Source of the DNA: Prauserella cavernicola | Lineage (GTDB): Bacteria; Actinomycetota; Actinomycetes; Mycobacteriales; Pseudonocardiaceae | Direction of reading: 5' to 3' | DNA: 64,000 bases | NCBI RefSeq assembly: GCF_016595675.1 | Contig: NZ_JAENJH010000008.1 | Span: forward strand, 175,577 to 239,576 | Shown here: piece after piece, positions 34,693-43,317 of the stretch | Layout of the letters: each line of letters begins with the position of its first letter | Numbering within the stretch: the stretch's first letter is position 1 | Notes under the pieces: generated by a model | Told to the model about the DNA's origin: nothing | What the model saw: the letters and a program-made list of their open reading frames with translations, nothing else | Database searches by the model: none | Position numbers and translations under genes: made by a program

Positions 34693-35490
34693 TCAGGCGA
34701 TGGGGTTGGCGATCAGCTTGGCGACCATCTCGGGGCACTCGACCTGTGCTCGATGCCCGGCTTGGCCGACCTGCTCGAATCGTGCGCCTGGGATCCTCTC
34801 GGCGATACCACGCCCGTACGCAGGCGCGACGATGCCGTCCTGGGCGCCCCAGACGACCAACGTCGGCACGGCGATGCGCCCCAACGAGCGGACCAGCCGA
34901 GGGTTGTGCAGGTACGGCACCCACCCGTACGTCGCGAGAGCCTCCTCATTGCGTGCCATCTCGAGGACGTCCTCCTCCCGCGCACGCGCCAGGTCGCCCA
35001 GCCCGAGGCTCGCATCCGCGTACAGGCGCCGGTCCAGTTCCGCGTGCGGCGTCGCGAAGAGATCGACGATCTCCCGATCGAGCGGCCCGCCCAGCTTGAC
35101 GCCCACCGAGTCGACGAGCACGAGACGCGAGATCCGTGCGTGGCCGCGCACCGCCATCTCCATGGCGACCCAGCCGCCGAACTGAAGGCCGACGAGCGTG
35201 ACATCGGTGTGCCCCGACCGGTCGAGCCAGTCGAGGTAGATGTCGGCGAGATCGTCGACCGACGAGCACCAGTCCGGTCGAGGCGAGCGGCCGAAACCCG
35301 GGTGGCTCGGGGTCACCACGGAGAAGTCCTTCGCCAGTGCGTCCACGAACGCGGTGTTCTCCAGTGCGCGCTCAGCTCCGGGGAGTACCAGGGCGAGCCG
35401 GCTGCCGTGTCCGTCGACACGGGCGTCGAGGTGGACACCGTGTCCGAACTCGACGCCGCTGTGGGCGTCCACAAGGTCGAGCGTCTGCAC
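34693..35490 (-). CDS. Alpha/beta hydrolase fold protein with Gln at nucleophile position
   Basis: The 265-residue protein has the alpha/beta hydrolase fold, with ALVLPGAERALEN, a VTPSHPGFGRSPRP segment and the late WGAQDGIVAP and AGHRAQVE pieces that carry acid and histidine. At the nucleophile elbow, however, it reads LVGLQFGGW, where Ser is replaced by Gln. It thus cannot form the usual acyl-enzyme. It may be a cofactor-free oxygenase-like or lyase-like member, or a binding protein. GTG start; element A (35577-35623) lies about 90-130 bp upstream and likely contains its promoter. First gene of a unit with the MHS transporter. Confidence 0.8.
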   Translation of the reverse strand: MQTLDLVDAHSGVEFGHGVHLDARVDGHGSRLALVLPGAERALENTAFVDALAKDFSVVTPSHPGFGRSPRPDWCSSVDDLADIYLDWLDRSGHTDVTLVGLQFGGWVAMEMAVRGHARISRLVLVDSVGVKLGGPLDREIVDLFATPHAELDRRLYADASLGLGDLARAREEDVLEMARNEEALATYGWVPYLHNPRLVRSLGRIAVPTLVVWGAQDGIVAPAYGRGIAERIPGARFEQVGQAGHRAQVECPEMVAKLIANPIA

Positions 35491-35576
35491 AATGCCTCCA
35501 ACAGGGCCTCACCGACCCCAACTATGACCGCTCCTGAGCCGACGCAGCCGTTGTGCTCGTCGCGTCCGGCTGGCAA

Positions 35577-35623
35577 GAGTCTGACTCCTCACGGCAGCAA
35601 AGACTGTGACCTGGATCCGGCGA
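35577..35623 (-). promoter_or_regulatory. Repeated promoter/operator element, copy A
   Basis: The core AGACTGTGACCTGGATCCGG (35601-35620) recurs exactly at 42380-42399 and 44654-44673. Copies A and C also share the flank GAGTCTG.CTCCT.ACGGCA. The half-site TGTGA followed six bases later by TCC resembles a Crp-type site with one weak half. It lies upstream of the hydrolase gene starting at 35490. Confidence 0.65.
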
Positions 35624-35641
35624 CTTGTCGCGGGCCCACGA

Positions 35642-36868
35642 CTACGTTCGTGGCACTCCGGACCTGCGGAGTTCCCTGCGCGCGAGGGCGTCCTTGTGGA
35701 CTTCGTCCGGTCCGTCGACGAAGCGCAGCATGCGGGCGAGTGCATAGGCGTAGGCGAGTGGGAAGTCCTGGGACAGGCCACCTCCGCCGTGGGCCTGGAT
35801 CGCCTTGTCGAGGATCCACTGGACAACGCTGGGCGTGGCGATCTTGATGGCCTGGATCTCCGTGTGTGCGGCCCGGTTGCCCTGTGTGTCCATGAGCCAG
35901 GCAGCCTTGAGGGTCAGCAGCCGCAGCTGTTCGATCCTGACTCGGGACTCCGCGATCCAGTCGCGAACGACTCCCTGGTCGGCCAGCGGCTTGCCGAACG
36001 CGACCCGCTCCCGCACCCGGGTGCACAGCAGCTCGAGTGCGCGTTCGGCCAGGCCGATGGCCCGCATGCAATGGTGGATGCGGCCCGGCCCGAGACGGGC
36101 CTGGGCGATGGAGAAACCGTCCCCTTCCTCGCCGATGAGGTTGGTGGCCGGGACGCGGGCGTCGTCGAAGCTCAGTTCGGCATGGCCACCGTGCTCGTGA
36201 TCGTCGTAGCCGAAGACGCGCATGCCCCGGACGACCCGCACCCCGGGAGTGTCCCGCGGCACCAGGATCATGGATTGCTGACGGTGACGGTCCGCGCCCG
36301 GGTCGGTCTTGCCCATGACGACGAAGATCCTGGCGTTCGGGTTCATGGCCCCGGTGATCCACCACTTGCGGCCGTTGATCACGTAGTGGTCGCCGTCGCG
36401 TTCGATGCGGGTGGCGATGTTGGTGGCGTCGGAGGACGCGACGTCGGGCTCGGTCATCGCGAACGACGACCGGATGCGCCCGGTCAGCAGGGGTTCGAGC
36501 CACTGTTGTTTCTGCGAGCCGGTGCCGAACTGCGCCAGCAGCTCCATGTTGCCGGTGTCGGGTGCGGCGCAGTTCAGGGAGGCAGGCGCCAGGTGTGGGC
36601 TCCTGCCGGTGATCTCCGCCAGCGGCGCGTACTGCTGGTTGGTCAGGCCTGCGCCGCGCTCGCTCGGCAGGAACAGGTTCCACAATCCCTGCTGTCGGGC
36701 TGCTTCCCGCAGCTCGGTCAGGATGGGCGCCGAATCCCAGGCCCAGCGGTTCTCCAGTCCTGCCAGCTGTTCTTCGAACACCGCCTCCGCCGGATAGACG
36801 TGGTCGGTCATGAAGTCGAGGAGCCGCCCGCGCAGGTCCTCGGTGCGGGCGTCGTACGTGAAGTCCAT
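35642..36868 (-). CDS. Acyl-CoA dehydrogenase (ACAD10/11- and LvaC-type)
   Basis: This 408-residue FAD acyl-CoA dehydrogenase has the substrate-binding segment [15 protein letters not shown], then [16 protein letters not shown] and the C-terminal run [20 protein letters not shown]. Length and motifs fit the branch that stands beside an aminoglycoside-phosphotransferase-like kinase, here encoded 13 bp upstream. In levulinate catabolism and in human ACAD10/11 such a pair phosphorylates a 4-hydroxyacyl-CoA and then shifts it to 3-hydroxy or enoyl forms. The same job is likely here. Element A follows its stop. Confidence 0.87.
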   Translation of the reverse strand: MDFTYDARTEDLRGRLLDFMTDHVYPAEAVFEEQLAGLENRWAWDSAPILTELREAARQQGLWNLFLPSERGAGLTNQQYAPLAEITGRSPHLAPASLNCAAPDTGNMELLAQFGTGSQKQQWLEPLLTGRIRSSFAMTEPDVASSDATNIATRIERDGDHYVINGRKWWITGAMNPNARIFVVMGKTDPGADRHRQQSMILVPRDTPGVRVVRGMRVFGYDDHEHGGHAELSFDDARVPATNLIGEEGDGFSIAQARLGPGRIHHCMRAIGLAERALELLCTRVRERVAFGKPLADQGVVRDWIAESRVRIEQLRLLTLKAAWLMDTQGNRAAHTEIQAIKIATPSVVQWILDKAIQAHGGGGLSQDFPLAYAYALARMLRFVDGPDEVHKDALARRELRRSGVPRT

Positions 36869-36881
36869 CAGACGTGGTCCC

Positions 36882-37904
36882 TTAGTGGTCTCTGAGCGCT
36901 GTCAACCCGAGCTCCAGCAGGGGCTCGGTCAGTGCGCCGATCCGGTCGAACCCGGCACCGACCGTCGTGCCGTTCAGGTGGCGGGCGTGGAGGCTCTCGA
37001 CGATCCCGGCGAGTTTGTACGCGGCGAGGCCGAGGTGGAATCCCCAGTGCGCCGGGTCGCGACCGCCACGCGAGCGGTACCGGCTCCGCACCTCGTCCTC
37101 GGTGAGATGTCCCGGCGCCGACGCGGAGTCGGACACGACGTCGCCGCCGCTGAGCCGCCCCAGTTTCTGGTACATGATCAACAGGGCGAGATCCGTCACC
37201 GGATCGCCGATGGTGGCCATCTCCCAGTCGATGATCGCCGCGGGCCGGTCGGACGAGTCGACGAGCACGTTGTCGAGGCGATAGTCCCCGTGCACGATGC
37301 CCGGTGCGGACTGCGCGGGGACGTTCGCCACGAGGAGGTCGCGCAGTTCGTCGGCCGCCGGGAGGTCGCGACCGCGGGACGCCGCCAGCTGGGCGCTCCA
37401 GCGCCGGACCTGCCTGTCGAGGAATCCCTCGGCGCGGCCGAAGTCAGCCAGGCCCACCTCGGCGGGGTCCACCTCGTGCAGTGCGACCAGGGTGTCGACC
37501 AGCCGCAGCGAGATCGTCCGGACCCGGTCCGGCCCGAGTGGCGTGAGTTCCGCCGCGGTCCGGTACGGGGTCCCCTCGACCTTCTCCATGACGTAGAAGG
37601 GCACCCCGAGGACGGAGTCGTCCGTGCACAGCGCGTAGGTGGCCGGCACGGGAACGCCGGTGCCCGCGAGGGCCGACATGACCCGGTACTCGCGGCCCAT
37701 GTCGTGGGCGTGTGCCGGAACATGCCCGAGCGGTGGCCTGCGCAGCACCCACCGGCGGTCACCGTCGCCGATCTCGTATGTCAGGTTCGACCTGCCGCCC
37801 GCGATGAGACGTGCGGACAGCTGCTCTCCGGCGATCCCGGGCAGCGCGGTCGGCATCCAGTCCGCCAACCGCGTCAGATCCAAGCCAGGAGAAACATCGC
37901 TCAT
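36882..37904 (-). CDS. Phosphotransferase-family kinase, probable 4-hydroxyacyl-CoA kinase
   Basis: This 340-residue kinase has an aminoglycoside phosphotransferase-like fold. It has an N-lobe with [10 protein letters not shown], the catalytic loop [11 protein letters not shown] and the metal loop [12 protein letters not shown]. It is encoded directly before an acyl-CoA dehydrogenase, the arrangement known from LvaA/LvaC and ACAD10/11, where the kinase phosphorylates the gamma-hydroxyl of a 4-hydroxyacyl-CoA. An antibiotic-resistance role is unlikely in this setting. The gene follows the SDR gene by 12 bp in a long operon. Confidence 0.85.
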   Translation of the reverse strand: MSDVSPGLDLTRLADWMPTALPGIAGEQLSARLIAGGRSNLTYEIGDGDRRWVLRRPPLGHVPAHAHDMGREYRVMSALAGTGVPVPATYALCTDDSVLGVPFYVMEKVEGTPYRTAAELTPLGPDRVRTISLRLVDTLVALHEVDPAEVGLADFGRAEGFLDRQVRRWSAQLAASRGRDLPAADELRDLLVANVPAQSAPGIVHGDYRLDNVLVDSSDRPAAIIDWEMATIGDPVTDLALLIMYQKLGRLSGGDVVSDSASAPGHLTEDEVRSRYRSRGGRDPAHWGFHLGLAAYKLAGIVESLHARHLNGTTVGAGFDRIGALTEPLLELGLTALRDH

Positions 37905-37916
37905 CGTCGGATGTCC

Positions 37917-38672
37917 TCAGTCGGTCGGGCCGCCGGCCAGGTAGACGACCTGGCCGGACACGAACCCGGCGCCCTCGCTGACCAGGAACGACACCGTGTG
38001 GGCGACGTCCTCGGGCTCGCCCACCCGCGCGACCGGGATCTGCGCGGCCGCACCCGCGATGAAGTCCTCGAACGCGACACCGATCCGGTCGGCGGTGGCC
38101 GCCGTCATGTCGGTCCGGATGAATCCCGGCGCCACCGCGTTCACGGTGACACCGAACTTGCCCAGCTCGATGGCCAGCGTCTTCGTGAGGCCCTGCAGAC
38201 CGGCCTTGGCCGCCGAGTAGTTCGCCTGGCCGCGGTTGCCCAGTGCCGACGTGCTCGACAGGTGCACGATCCGCCCGAACCCGTTCTTGGTCATGTGGCC
38301 CTGCGCGGCCCGGCTCATGAGAAACGCTCCGCGCAGGTGGACACCCAGCACACCGTCCCAGTCCGCTGTGGACATCTTGAACAGCAGGTTGTCCCGAAGG
38401 ATGCCGGCGTTGTTGACCAGGATCGTGGGCTCCCCGAGCCCGGCGACGATCGCGTCGAACGCCGCGACCACCGAGCTCTCGTCGCTGACGTCGGCGCCGA
38501 CCGCCAGCGCCGTCCCGCCCCGTGCGGTGATGGCGTCGACCGTGTCCGCGCAGCTCCTTGCGTCCAGGTCAAGTACGGCAACGGAATGGCCGTCGTCGGC
38601 CAGGCGGATCGCCGTGGCCGCACCGATTCCGCGGGCGGCGCCGGTGACGATCGCGATGCGCTGTTGGTCCAT
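37917..38672 (-). CDS. Short-chain dehydrogenase, FabG-like (SDR-a)
   Basis: This 251-residue classical SDR has cofactor loop TGAARGIGAATA, LVNNAG in the middle, the catalytic serine in VHLSSTSALG and YSAAK with Tyr and Lys. The FabG-like sequence suggests oxidation of a 3-hydroxyacyl-CoA or another secondary alcohol. Its start overlaps the stop of the upstream SDR (TGATG), and the kinase follows 12 bp later, placing it in the CoA-level part of the pathway. Confidence 0.87.
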   Translation of the reverse strand: MDQQRIAIVTGAARGIGAATAIRLADDGHSVAVLDLDARSCADTVDAITARGGTALAVGADVSDESSVVAAFDAIVAGLGEPTILVNNAGILRDNLLFKMSTADWDGVLGVHLRGAFLMSRAAQGHMTKNGFGRIVHLSSTSALGNRGQANYSAAKAGLQGLTKTLAIELGKFGVTVNAVAPGFIRTDMTAATADRIGVAFEDFIAGAAAQIPVARVGEPEDVAHTVSFLVSEGAGFVSGQVVYLAGGPTD

Positions 38673-39454
38673 CAGTTCTCCGTTTCGGGATTGCTCTCGA
38701 GGTGTCGCTGCAGCTTGTTCATCCCGCCGAGCCAGCGATCGGTGTCGGTGGCCCGGTGGCGGTAGTAGTCGCCGATCTGGAGGTGCGGGAGGATGAGGAA
38801 GCGGTTGTCCTGCAATGCGTGCCAGGTCAATTCCGCCACGTCTTCGGGTGTCACCGCGTCCCCGGCCAGGACGGTCCGCATCGGGCCGGTCTCGTCGAGC
38901 ATGTCGGTCCGCACGCCCTGCGGGCAGATCGCCTGCACCACGATTCCTCGGTGCCGGTAGGTCGCGGACAGCCACTCGGCGAACGCCACCGCGCCGTGCT
39001 TGGTCACCGAGTACGGCGCGGTGCCGAGCGCGGTCAGCAGCCCCGCGGCCGAGGCGGTCACCACGAACCGGCCACCCCCGCGCTCCAGCCAGCCGGGAAC
39101 CAACAGCCGGGCGGCGCGGACGTGCGCCATCGTGTTGACCTCCCAGCTCGCCGCCCACTCGGTCTCGCTCGCGTCGAGGCCGGCGCCGCGAACGACCCCC
39201 GCGTTCGCGAACCAGGCGTCGATGTGCCCGAGGTGGTCGCGTGCGGCCGACACCAGCGCGGAGACACCGGCCTCGGAGGCGGCATCACCAGCGACGGCGT
39301 ATACGCCGATCTCGGCGGCCGCCGCCTGCGTCCGGGCGGGGTCCAGGTCGTTCACCACGACGCGCGCTCCCCCGTCCGCCAGCCGCGCCGCGAGCGCCTT
39401 GCCGATCCCGCCCGCCGCGCCGGTGACGACGACGCCCTGGCCCGCGACCGTCAT
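38672..39454 (-). CDS. Short-chain dehydrogenase (SDR-b)
   Basis: This 260-residue SDR has TGAAGGIGKALA, FANAGVV, the serine in VTASAAGLL and YSVTK as active site. Its C-terminal extension (LILPHLQIGDYYRHRATDT, then WLGGMNKLQ) is of a type found in steroid- and terpenoid-related SDRs. The start codon overlaps the stop of the upstream SDR gene (ATGA) and its stop overlaps the next start, so three SDR genes are translationally linked. The substrate is probably a cyclic or branched alcohol. Confidence 0.85.
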   Translation of the reverse strand: MTVAGQGVVVTGAAGGIGKALAARLADGGARVVVNDLDPARTQAAAAEIGVYAVAGDAASEAGVSALVSAARDHLGHIDAWFANAGVVRGAGLDASETEWAASWEVNTMAHVRAARLLVPGWLERGGGRFVVTASAAGLLTALGTAPYSVTKHGAVAFAEWLSATYRHRGIVVQAICPQGVRTDMLDETGPMRTVLAGDAVTPEDVAELTWHALQDNRFLILPHLQIGDYYRHRATDTDRWLGGMNKLQRHLESNPETEN

Positions 39455-40203
39455 CCGCTCACCCCGCTCAGGGTCACGCCGCCGTCGACGACCAGCAGCT
39501 GGCCGGTGATCAGGGATGCGTCCGCGGACAGCAGGAACGCGACCGCACTGCCGACGTCCTCGGGTTCTCCCAGGCGCTTGAGCGGGTACGCCTCGGCCAC
39601 CTGCGCCTCGCGGCCCTCGTACAGCGCCGCCGAGAACCTGGTCTTCACCACCGCCGGTGCGACGGCGTTGACCCGGATGTCCGGGCCCAGCTCGACGGCC
39701 AGCTGCTTGGTGATCGCGACGAGCATGGCCTTGCTGGCGCCGTAGAACCCCACTCCAGGCTCGGAGGTGATCGCCGAGTGGGACGCGACGTTGACGACCA
39801 CGCCGCCGTGCTCGCGCATCCAGGACCGGTGGGCCTGCTGTAGCCACGACAGCGCCGCGATGCAGTTGACCTCGGCGATCTTGCGGGCCGCCCCGAGGTC
39901 CAGCTCGATCATCGGGCCGTAGGACGGATTGATGCCGGCGTTGTTCACCAGCAGGTCGACGCTGCCGAACCTCTCGATGGCCCGGCGGACCGTCTCGGCC
40001 TGATGCTCGGTGTCGTCGGCCTTGCCCGCGATGGCGAGCGCCACCTCAGGGCCACCGAGATGAACCACGGCCGCGTCGAGTTCCTCCTTCTTGCGCGCGG
40101 TGATCACCACCCGCGCCCCGTCCGCGACCAGCCGCTCGGCGATCGCGAGGCCGATCCCACGGCTGGCGCCGGTGACGATCGCAGTCTTTCCCGCAACGCT
40201 CAT
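39451..40203 (-). CDS. Short-chain dehydrogenase (SDR-c)
   Basis: This 250-residue classical SDR has cofactor loop TGASRGIGLAIA, LVNNAGI, a serine in NVASHSAI and YGASK (read in VGFYGASKAML). The catalytic set is complete. It is encoded 15 bp after the flavin reductase gene and overlaps SDR-b. Since it sits closest to the monooxygenase genes, it may oxidise an alcohol to the ketone that the flavin monooxygenase needs; that is inferred from order only. Confidence 0.86.
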   Translation of the reverse strand: MSVAGKTAIVTGASRGIGLAIAERLVADGARVVITARKKEELDAAVVHLGGPEVALAIAGKADDTEHQAETVRRAIERFGSVDLLVNNAGINPSYGPMIELDLGAARKIAEVNCIAALSWLQQAHRSWMREHGGVVVNVASHSAITSEPGVGFYGASKAMLVAITKQLAVELGPDIRVNAVAPAVVKTRFSAALYEGREAQVAEAYPLKRLGEPEDVGSAVAFLLSADASLITGQLLVVDGGVTLSGVSG

Positions 40204-40218
40204 GTGCTCTCTCCTTGC

Positions 40219-41046
40219 TCAGCTCAGCCGCTCGAGGACCGTGGCCATACCGGCCAGTGCGCCACGGAAGAACGTCAGCGGCTCCCGGTCCGCGACCGCG
40301 GCGAGGTCGAGGACCCGGGCGACGACGATCCAGTGGTCCCCGGCCTCCTGTACGGACTCCAGGCCGCATTCCAGCCACGCGAGCGTGCCGGACAGCATCG
40401 GTGCGCCGCTGAACCGCCCGGCCTCCCAGCCCACGCCCGCGAACTTGTCGCCCCCGCTCACGGCGAATCCGCGAGCCACCGCGAGCTGGTCGTGCGCCAG
40501 CACGTTCACCCCGAACCGACCGCTCGCCGCGACCTTCGGCCACGACGTCGAGGTCTTGCCGGGGCACAGAAGGACGAGTGGGGGATCCAGTGAGAGCGCG
40601 CCGAACGACTGGCACGTGAATCCGACCGGCCCGTCGGTGTGCATCGCCGTCACGACCGTCACTCCGGTGACGAAATGACCGAGCACGTCCCGATAGCACT
40701 CGCTGGAGATGCCGTCGGGCCGCCGGCCCCGGTCGACATGGGCACGAACTCGACGGCCGTCGGCGCTGAGCCAGCCACGAGCCCTTGCGTAGTCGAGCAT
40801 GGCCGCGAACCCGCCGTGCCAGTCGGCGTCGCGTTCACCGGCAGCGGCCCGCAACCAGGAGATGTCGAGCCAGGCATGATCACCGACGACCTCCCCCGCA
40901 CCGGCGGCACGCAGCGTCCGCGACAGGATCTCCCCGTCGGGTGAGCTCGCCTCGGTGCGCACGGACAGCCCGCCCAGGTCCTCGGCCGCGCGCAGCTGCG
41001 GCAGCCCTCGCCCTCCGTCGGGCAGATAGACCAGCATGTCGCTCAC
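40219..41046 (-). CDS. Flavin reductase (HpaC/HsaB-type) with N-terminal extension
   Basis: The 275-residue product has a C-terminal flavin reductase domain of the two-component monooxygenase type. It runs YRDVLGHFVTGVTVVTAM, then FTCQSFGALSLDPPLVLLC and GVGWEAGRFSGAPML. Before it lies an extra region of about 110 residues (DMLVYLPDGGRGLPQL to DADWHGGFAAMLDYAR) that I do not recognise. It supplies reduced FMN to the luciferase-type monooxygenase of this operon. The GTG start overlaps the stop of ribBA (GTGA), which makes a direct flavin-supply partnership plausible. Confidence 0.85.
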   Translation of the reverse strand: MSDMLVYLPDGGRGLPQLRAAEDLGGLSVRTEASSPDGEILSRTLRAAGAGEVVGDHAWLDISWLRAAAGERDADWHGGFAAMLDYARARGWLSADGRRVRAHVDRGRRPDGISSECYRDVLGHFVTGVTVVTAMHTDGPVGFTCQSFGALSLDPPLVLLCPGKTSTSWPKVAASGRFGVNVLAHDQLAVARGFAVSGGDKFAGVGWEAGRFSGAPMLSGTLAWLECGLESVQEAGDHWIVVARVLDLAAVADREPLTFFRGALAGMATVLERLS

Positions 41047-42281
41047 GCACTCACTGCGTCGCCGGGAAGCGGGACCGTGATGTGGTGCCCGAGCCGATCG
41101 CGCTTGGCGCGAAGGTATTCGACGTTGTGGGCGGTGACGGTCGTCGGCAGCGAATGGCGCTCGGTGATCTCGATGTCGTAGCCCTCGAGACCCCCGTACT
41201 TGGCGGGATTGTTCGTGATCAACCGCATCCGGCTCACTCCCAGATCGCTGAGCATCTGTGCGCCGATCCCGTACTCACGGGAGTCGACCGGCAGACCGAG
41301 GGCGAGGTTGGCGTCGACGGTGTCGTGGCCCCGATCCTGCAGTGCGTACGCCCGGAGCTTGTGCCCCAGCCCGATGCCGCGGCCCTCCTGGCCGCGCAGG
41401 TAGATCAGTACGCCCCGGCCCTCCTGACTGATCGCGTCGAGGGAGCCGGCGAGCTGGTCGCCGCAGTCGCAGCGACGGGAGCCGAACAGGTCGCCCGTCA
41501 GGCACTCGCTGTGCACCCGGACCAGCAGGCCGTCCGGCGGCGAGTCGGTGGGGTCGCCCAGGACGAGCGCCAAGTGCTCGGCGCCGTCGAGCCTGCCCTG
41601 GTAGGCGACGGCCTGGAACTCGCCGTGTGCCGTGGGCAGCGTGGCGCTGCCGCTGCGCGTCACCAGCCGGTCGTGGCGACGCCGGTACCGGACCAGCTCG
41701 GCGACGGTGACGACCGCCAGCCCGTGAGCCGCGGCGAAGGCGTCGATCTGCCCGCCGCGCAGCATCGTTCCGTCGTCGTTGATCAGCTCCGAGATCACGG
41801 CGACGGGAGCCCTGTCCGCCAGCGTGAGCAGGTCGACGGCGGCCTCGGTGTGCCCCGCGCGTTTGAGTACTCCGCCCTCGCGGGCGCGCAGCGGGAACAT
41901 GTGGCCGGGGCGGGTGAAGTGCTCGGCAGTGGCCTCCGGATCGGCGAGTGCGTTCGCGGTCGCGCAACGGTCGGCTGCGCTCACCCCCGTCGAGACGCCC
42001 ACGTGATCGACGCTGACGGTGAACGCGGTTCGATGCGGATCGCTGTTGTCACCCACCATCAAGCCGATCTCGAGGAGGTCGAGCCGCTCCCCCGGCATCG
42101 GAACACACAGGATTCCGGTGGTGTGCCGGGACATGAACGCGATCTGCTCAGGTCGCACATCCGTCGCGGCGACGACAAGGTCCGCCTCGTTCTCGCGGTC
42201 GGCGTCGTCCACGACGATCACCAGCCGGCCAGCGCGAAGCTCAGCGACAGCCGCCGACACGCCCTCGGAATCGGGCATCAT
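41043..42281 (-). CDS. ribBA: Bifunctional RibBA: DHBP synthase / GTP cyclohydrolase II
   Basis: This 412-residue fusion enzyme of riboflavin synthesis has two parts. Residues 1 to about 200 are 3,4-dihydroxy-2-butanone-4-phosphate synthase (VVDDADRENEADLVVAA and HTEAAVDLLTLA). The rest is GTP cyclohydrolase II with zinc ligands in CLTGDLFGSRRCDCG and the RGQEGRGIGLGHK loop. No other riboflavin genes are nearby, so this looks like an extra copy boosting flavin supply for the monooxygenase encoded in the same arm. Start ATG at 42281 (a second ATG follows at once) with AAGGGG upstream. Element B lies about 100 bp before the start. Confidence 0.92.
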   Translation of the reverse strand: MMPDSEGVSAAVAELRAGRLVIVVDDADRENEADLVVAATDVRPEQIAFMSRHTTGILCVPMPGERLDLLEIGLMVGDNSDPHRTAFTVSVDHVGVSTGVSAADRCATANALADPEATAEHFTRPGHMFPLRAREGGVLKRAGHTEAAVDLLTLADRAPVAVISELINDDGTMLRGGQIDAFAAAHGLAVVTVAELVRYRRRHDRLVTRSGSATLPTAHGEFQAVAYQGRLDGAEHLALVLGDPTDSPPDGLLVRVHSECLTGDLFGSRRCDCGDQLAGSLDAISQEGRGVLIYLRGQEGRGIGLGHKLRAYALQDRGHDTVDANLALGLPVDSREYGIGAQMLSDLGVSRMRLITNNPAKYGGLEGYDIEITERHSLPTTVTAHNVEYLRAKRDRLGHHITVPLPGDAVSA

Positions 42282-42378
42282 GGGATCGTCCCCTTCCTCC
42301 GTAGTCACAAGATCGAGCGTCGGAACAACGCCTCCGAACGCCTCCGCCAGGCCTCCATTGTGGCCGCTCACCGCGCCG

Positions 42379-42399
42379 AAGACTGTGACCTGGATCCGG
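42379..42399 (-). promoter_or_regulatory. Repeated promoter/operator element, copy B
   Basis: The core AGACTGTGACCTGGATCCGG is identical to copies A and C. It lies between the stop of an SDR gene (42456) and the ribBA start (42281), so a new transcription unit probably begins here. Nearer to ribBA, the piece GACGCTCGATCTTGTG resembles the start of the hydrolase gene behind copy A. Confidence 0.65.
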
Positions 42400-42455
42400 C
42401 TACCTGCCGCGGTCCGCCGGATAGTCCACAGTGGAACGCGCGCGGTACTCGGCGC

Positions 42456-43271
42456 CTACTGTTCGTCCGCCAATCGGCGCAGCGACGGGAGCATGGGCGC
42501 GTAGGCCGACATCCCGCCGTCGACGACCAGCACGTGTCCATTGATGAACGCTGACTCCGGCGAGGCCAGGAACAGCGCTGCGAGGGCGACATCGTCGGGT
42601 CGCCCAAGGCGCGGAGCGGACACGTGGTCGAACAGCACCTGTGTCTGTTTCTCGTCGTACATCTGCTCGGTCGCCGGCGTCGCGATGTACCCAGGGGCGA
42701 TGACGTTGCAGCGGATCCCCTGCTTGCCGTACTGGGTCGCGAGAGTCTTCGAGAACCCGACCACCCCTGCCTTCGCGGTCGCGTACGCGGGGCGCGATCC
42801 CAGCGACAGCCAGCCCGCCAGCGACGAGGAATTGGTGATGGCGCCTCCGCCGGCCTCGAGCATGTGCGGCAGGGCGTACTTGGACGTCAGGACGCACCCC
42901 AGGAGATCCACACTCAGCTGCGCGGTCCAGACCGACAGGTCGGCGTCCGCGACGGAGACGTCCTCGGGCACGACGCCTCGGTTGGAGGCATAGTTCTGGA
43001 GCACATCCAGGCCTCCGAACTCCTCCACGGCGAAGGTGACGAGGCCCGCCACCTGAGTCTCGTCCGAGACGTCCGCGGCGAACGGCGCGGCGATACCACC
43101 GTCGTCGCGGATCCGATCCGCCGTCGCGGCGGCACCGTCCTTGTTGACATCAGCGACGACGACCCTCGCGCCTTCGCGGGCGAAGAGCTCCGCCGTCGCC
43201 GCCCCGATCCCCCCGGCGGCACCCGTGACCAGTGCCGTCTTCCCGGTCAAGCGACCCGCTGTCGACTCCAT
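42456..43271 (-). CDS. Short-chain dehydrogenase (SDR-d)
   Basis: This 271-residue classical SDR has TGAAGGIGAATA, a serine pair in TNSSSLAGWL and YATAK as catalytic motif; LVNNAG is replaced by VLQNYAS. Substrates are probably secondary alcohols of the pathway. It lies 46 bp behind the luciferase-type gene and is probably cotranscribed with it. The ATG at 43271 follows GGGAG; the longer frame to 43334 would overlap the upstream gene. Confidence 0.85.
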   Translation of the reverse strand: MESTAGRLTGKTALVTGAAGGIGAATAELFAREGARVVVADVNKDGAAATADRIRDDGGIAAPFAADVSDETQVAGLVTFAVEEFGGLDVLQNYASNRGVVPEDVSVADADLSVWTAQLSVDLLGCVLTSKYALPHMLEAGGGAITNSSSLAGWLSLGSRPAYATAKAGVVGFSKTLATQYGKQGIRCNVIAPGYIATPATEQMYDEKQTQVLFDHVSAPRLGRPDDVALAALFLASPESAFINGHVLVVDGGMSAYAPMLPSLRRLADEQ

Positions 43272-43317
43272 GCTCTCGTCTCCCTGGTTGCGTGGCTCTG
43301 TCGCTGGGATGTCCGGC

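Noticed and set aside
36882-37904. Aminoglycoside resistance kinase
   Set aside because: Although the fold is that of aminoglycoside phosphotransferases, the directly linked acyl-CoA dehydrogenase points to the hydroxyacyl-CoA kinase group.
36810-38765. A 651-codon plus-strand frame over the kinase and SDR genes
   Set aside because: It reads through three well-defined minus-strand genes and has no recognisable domain.
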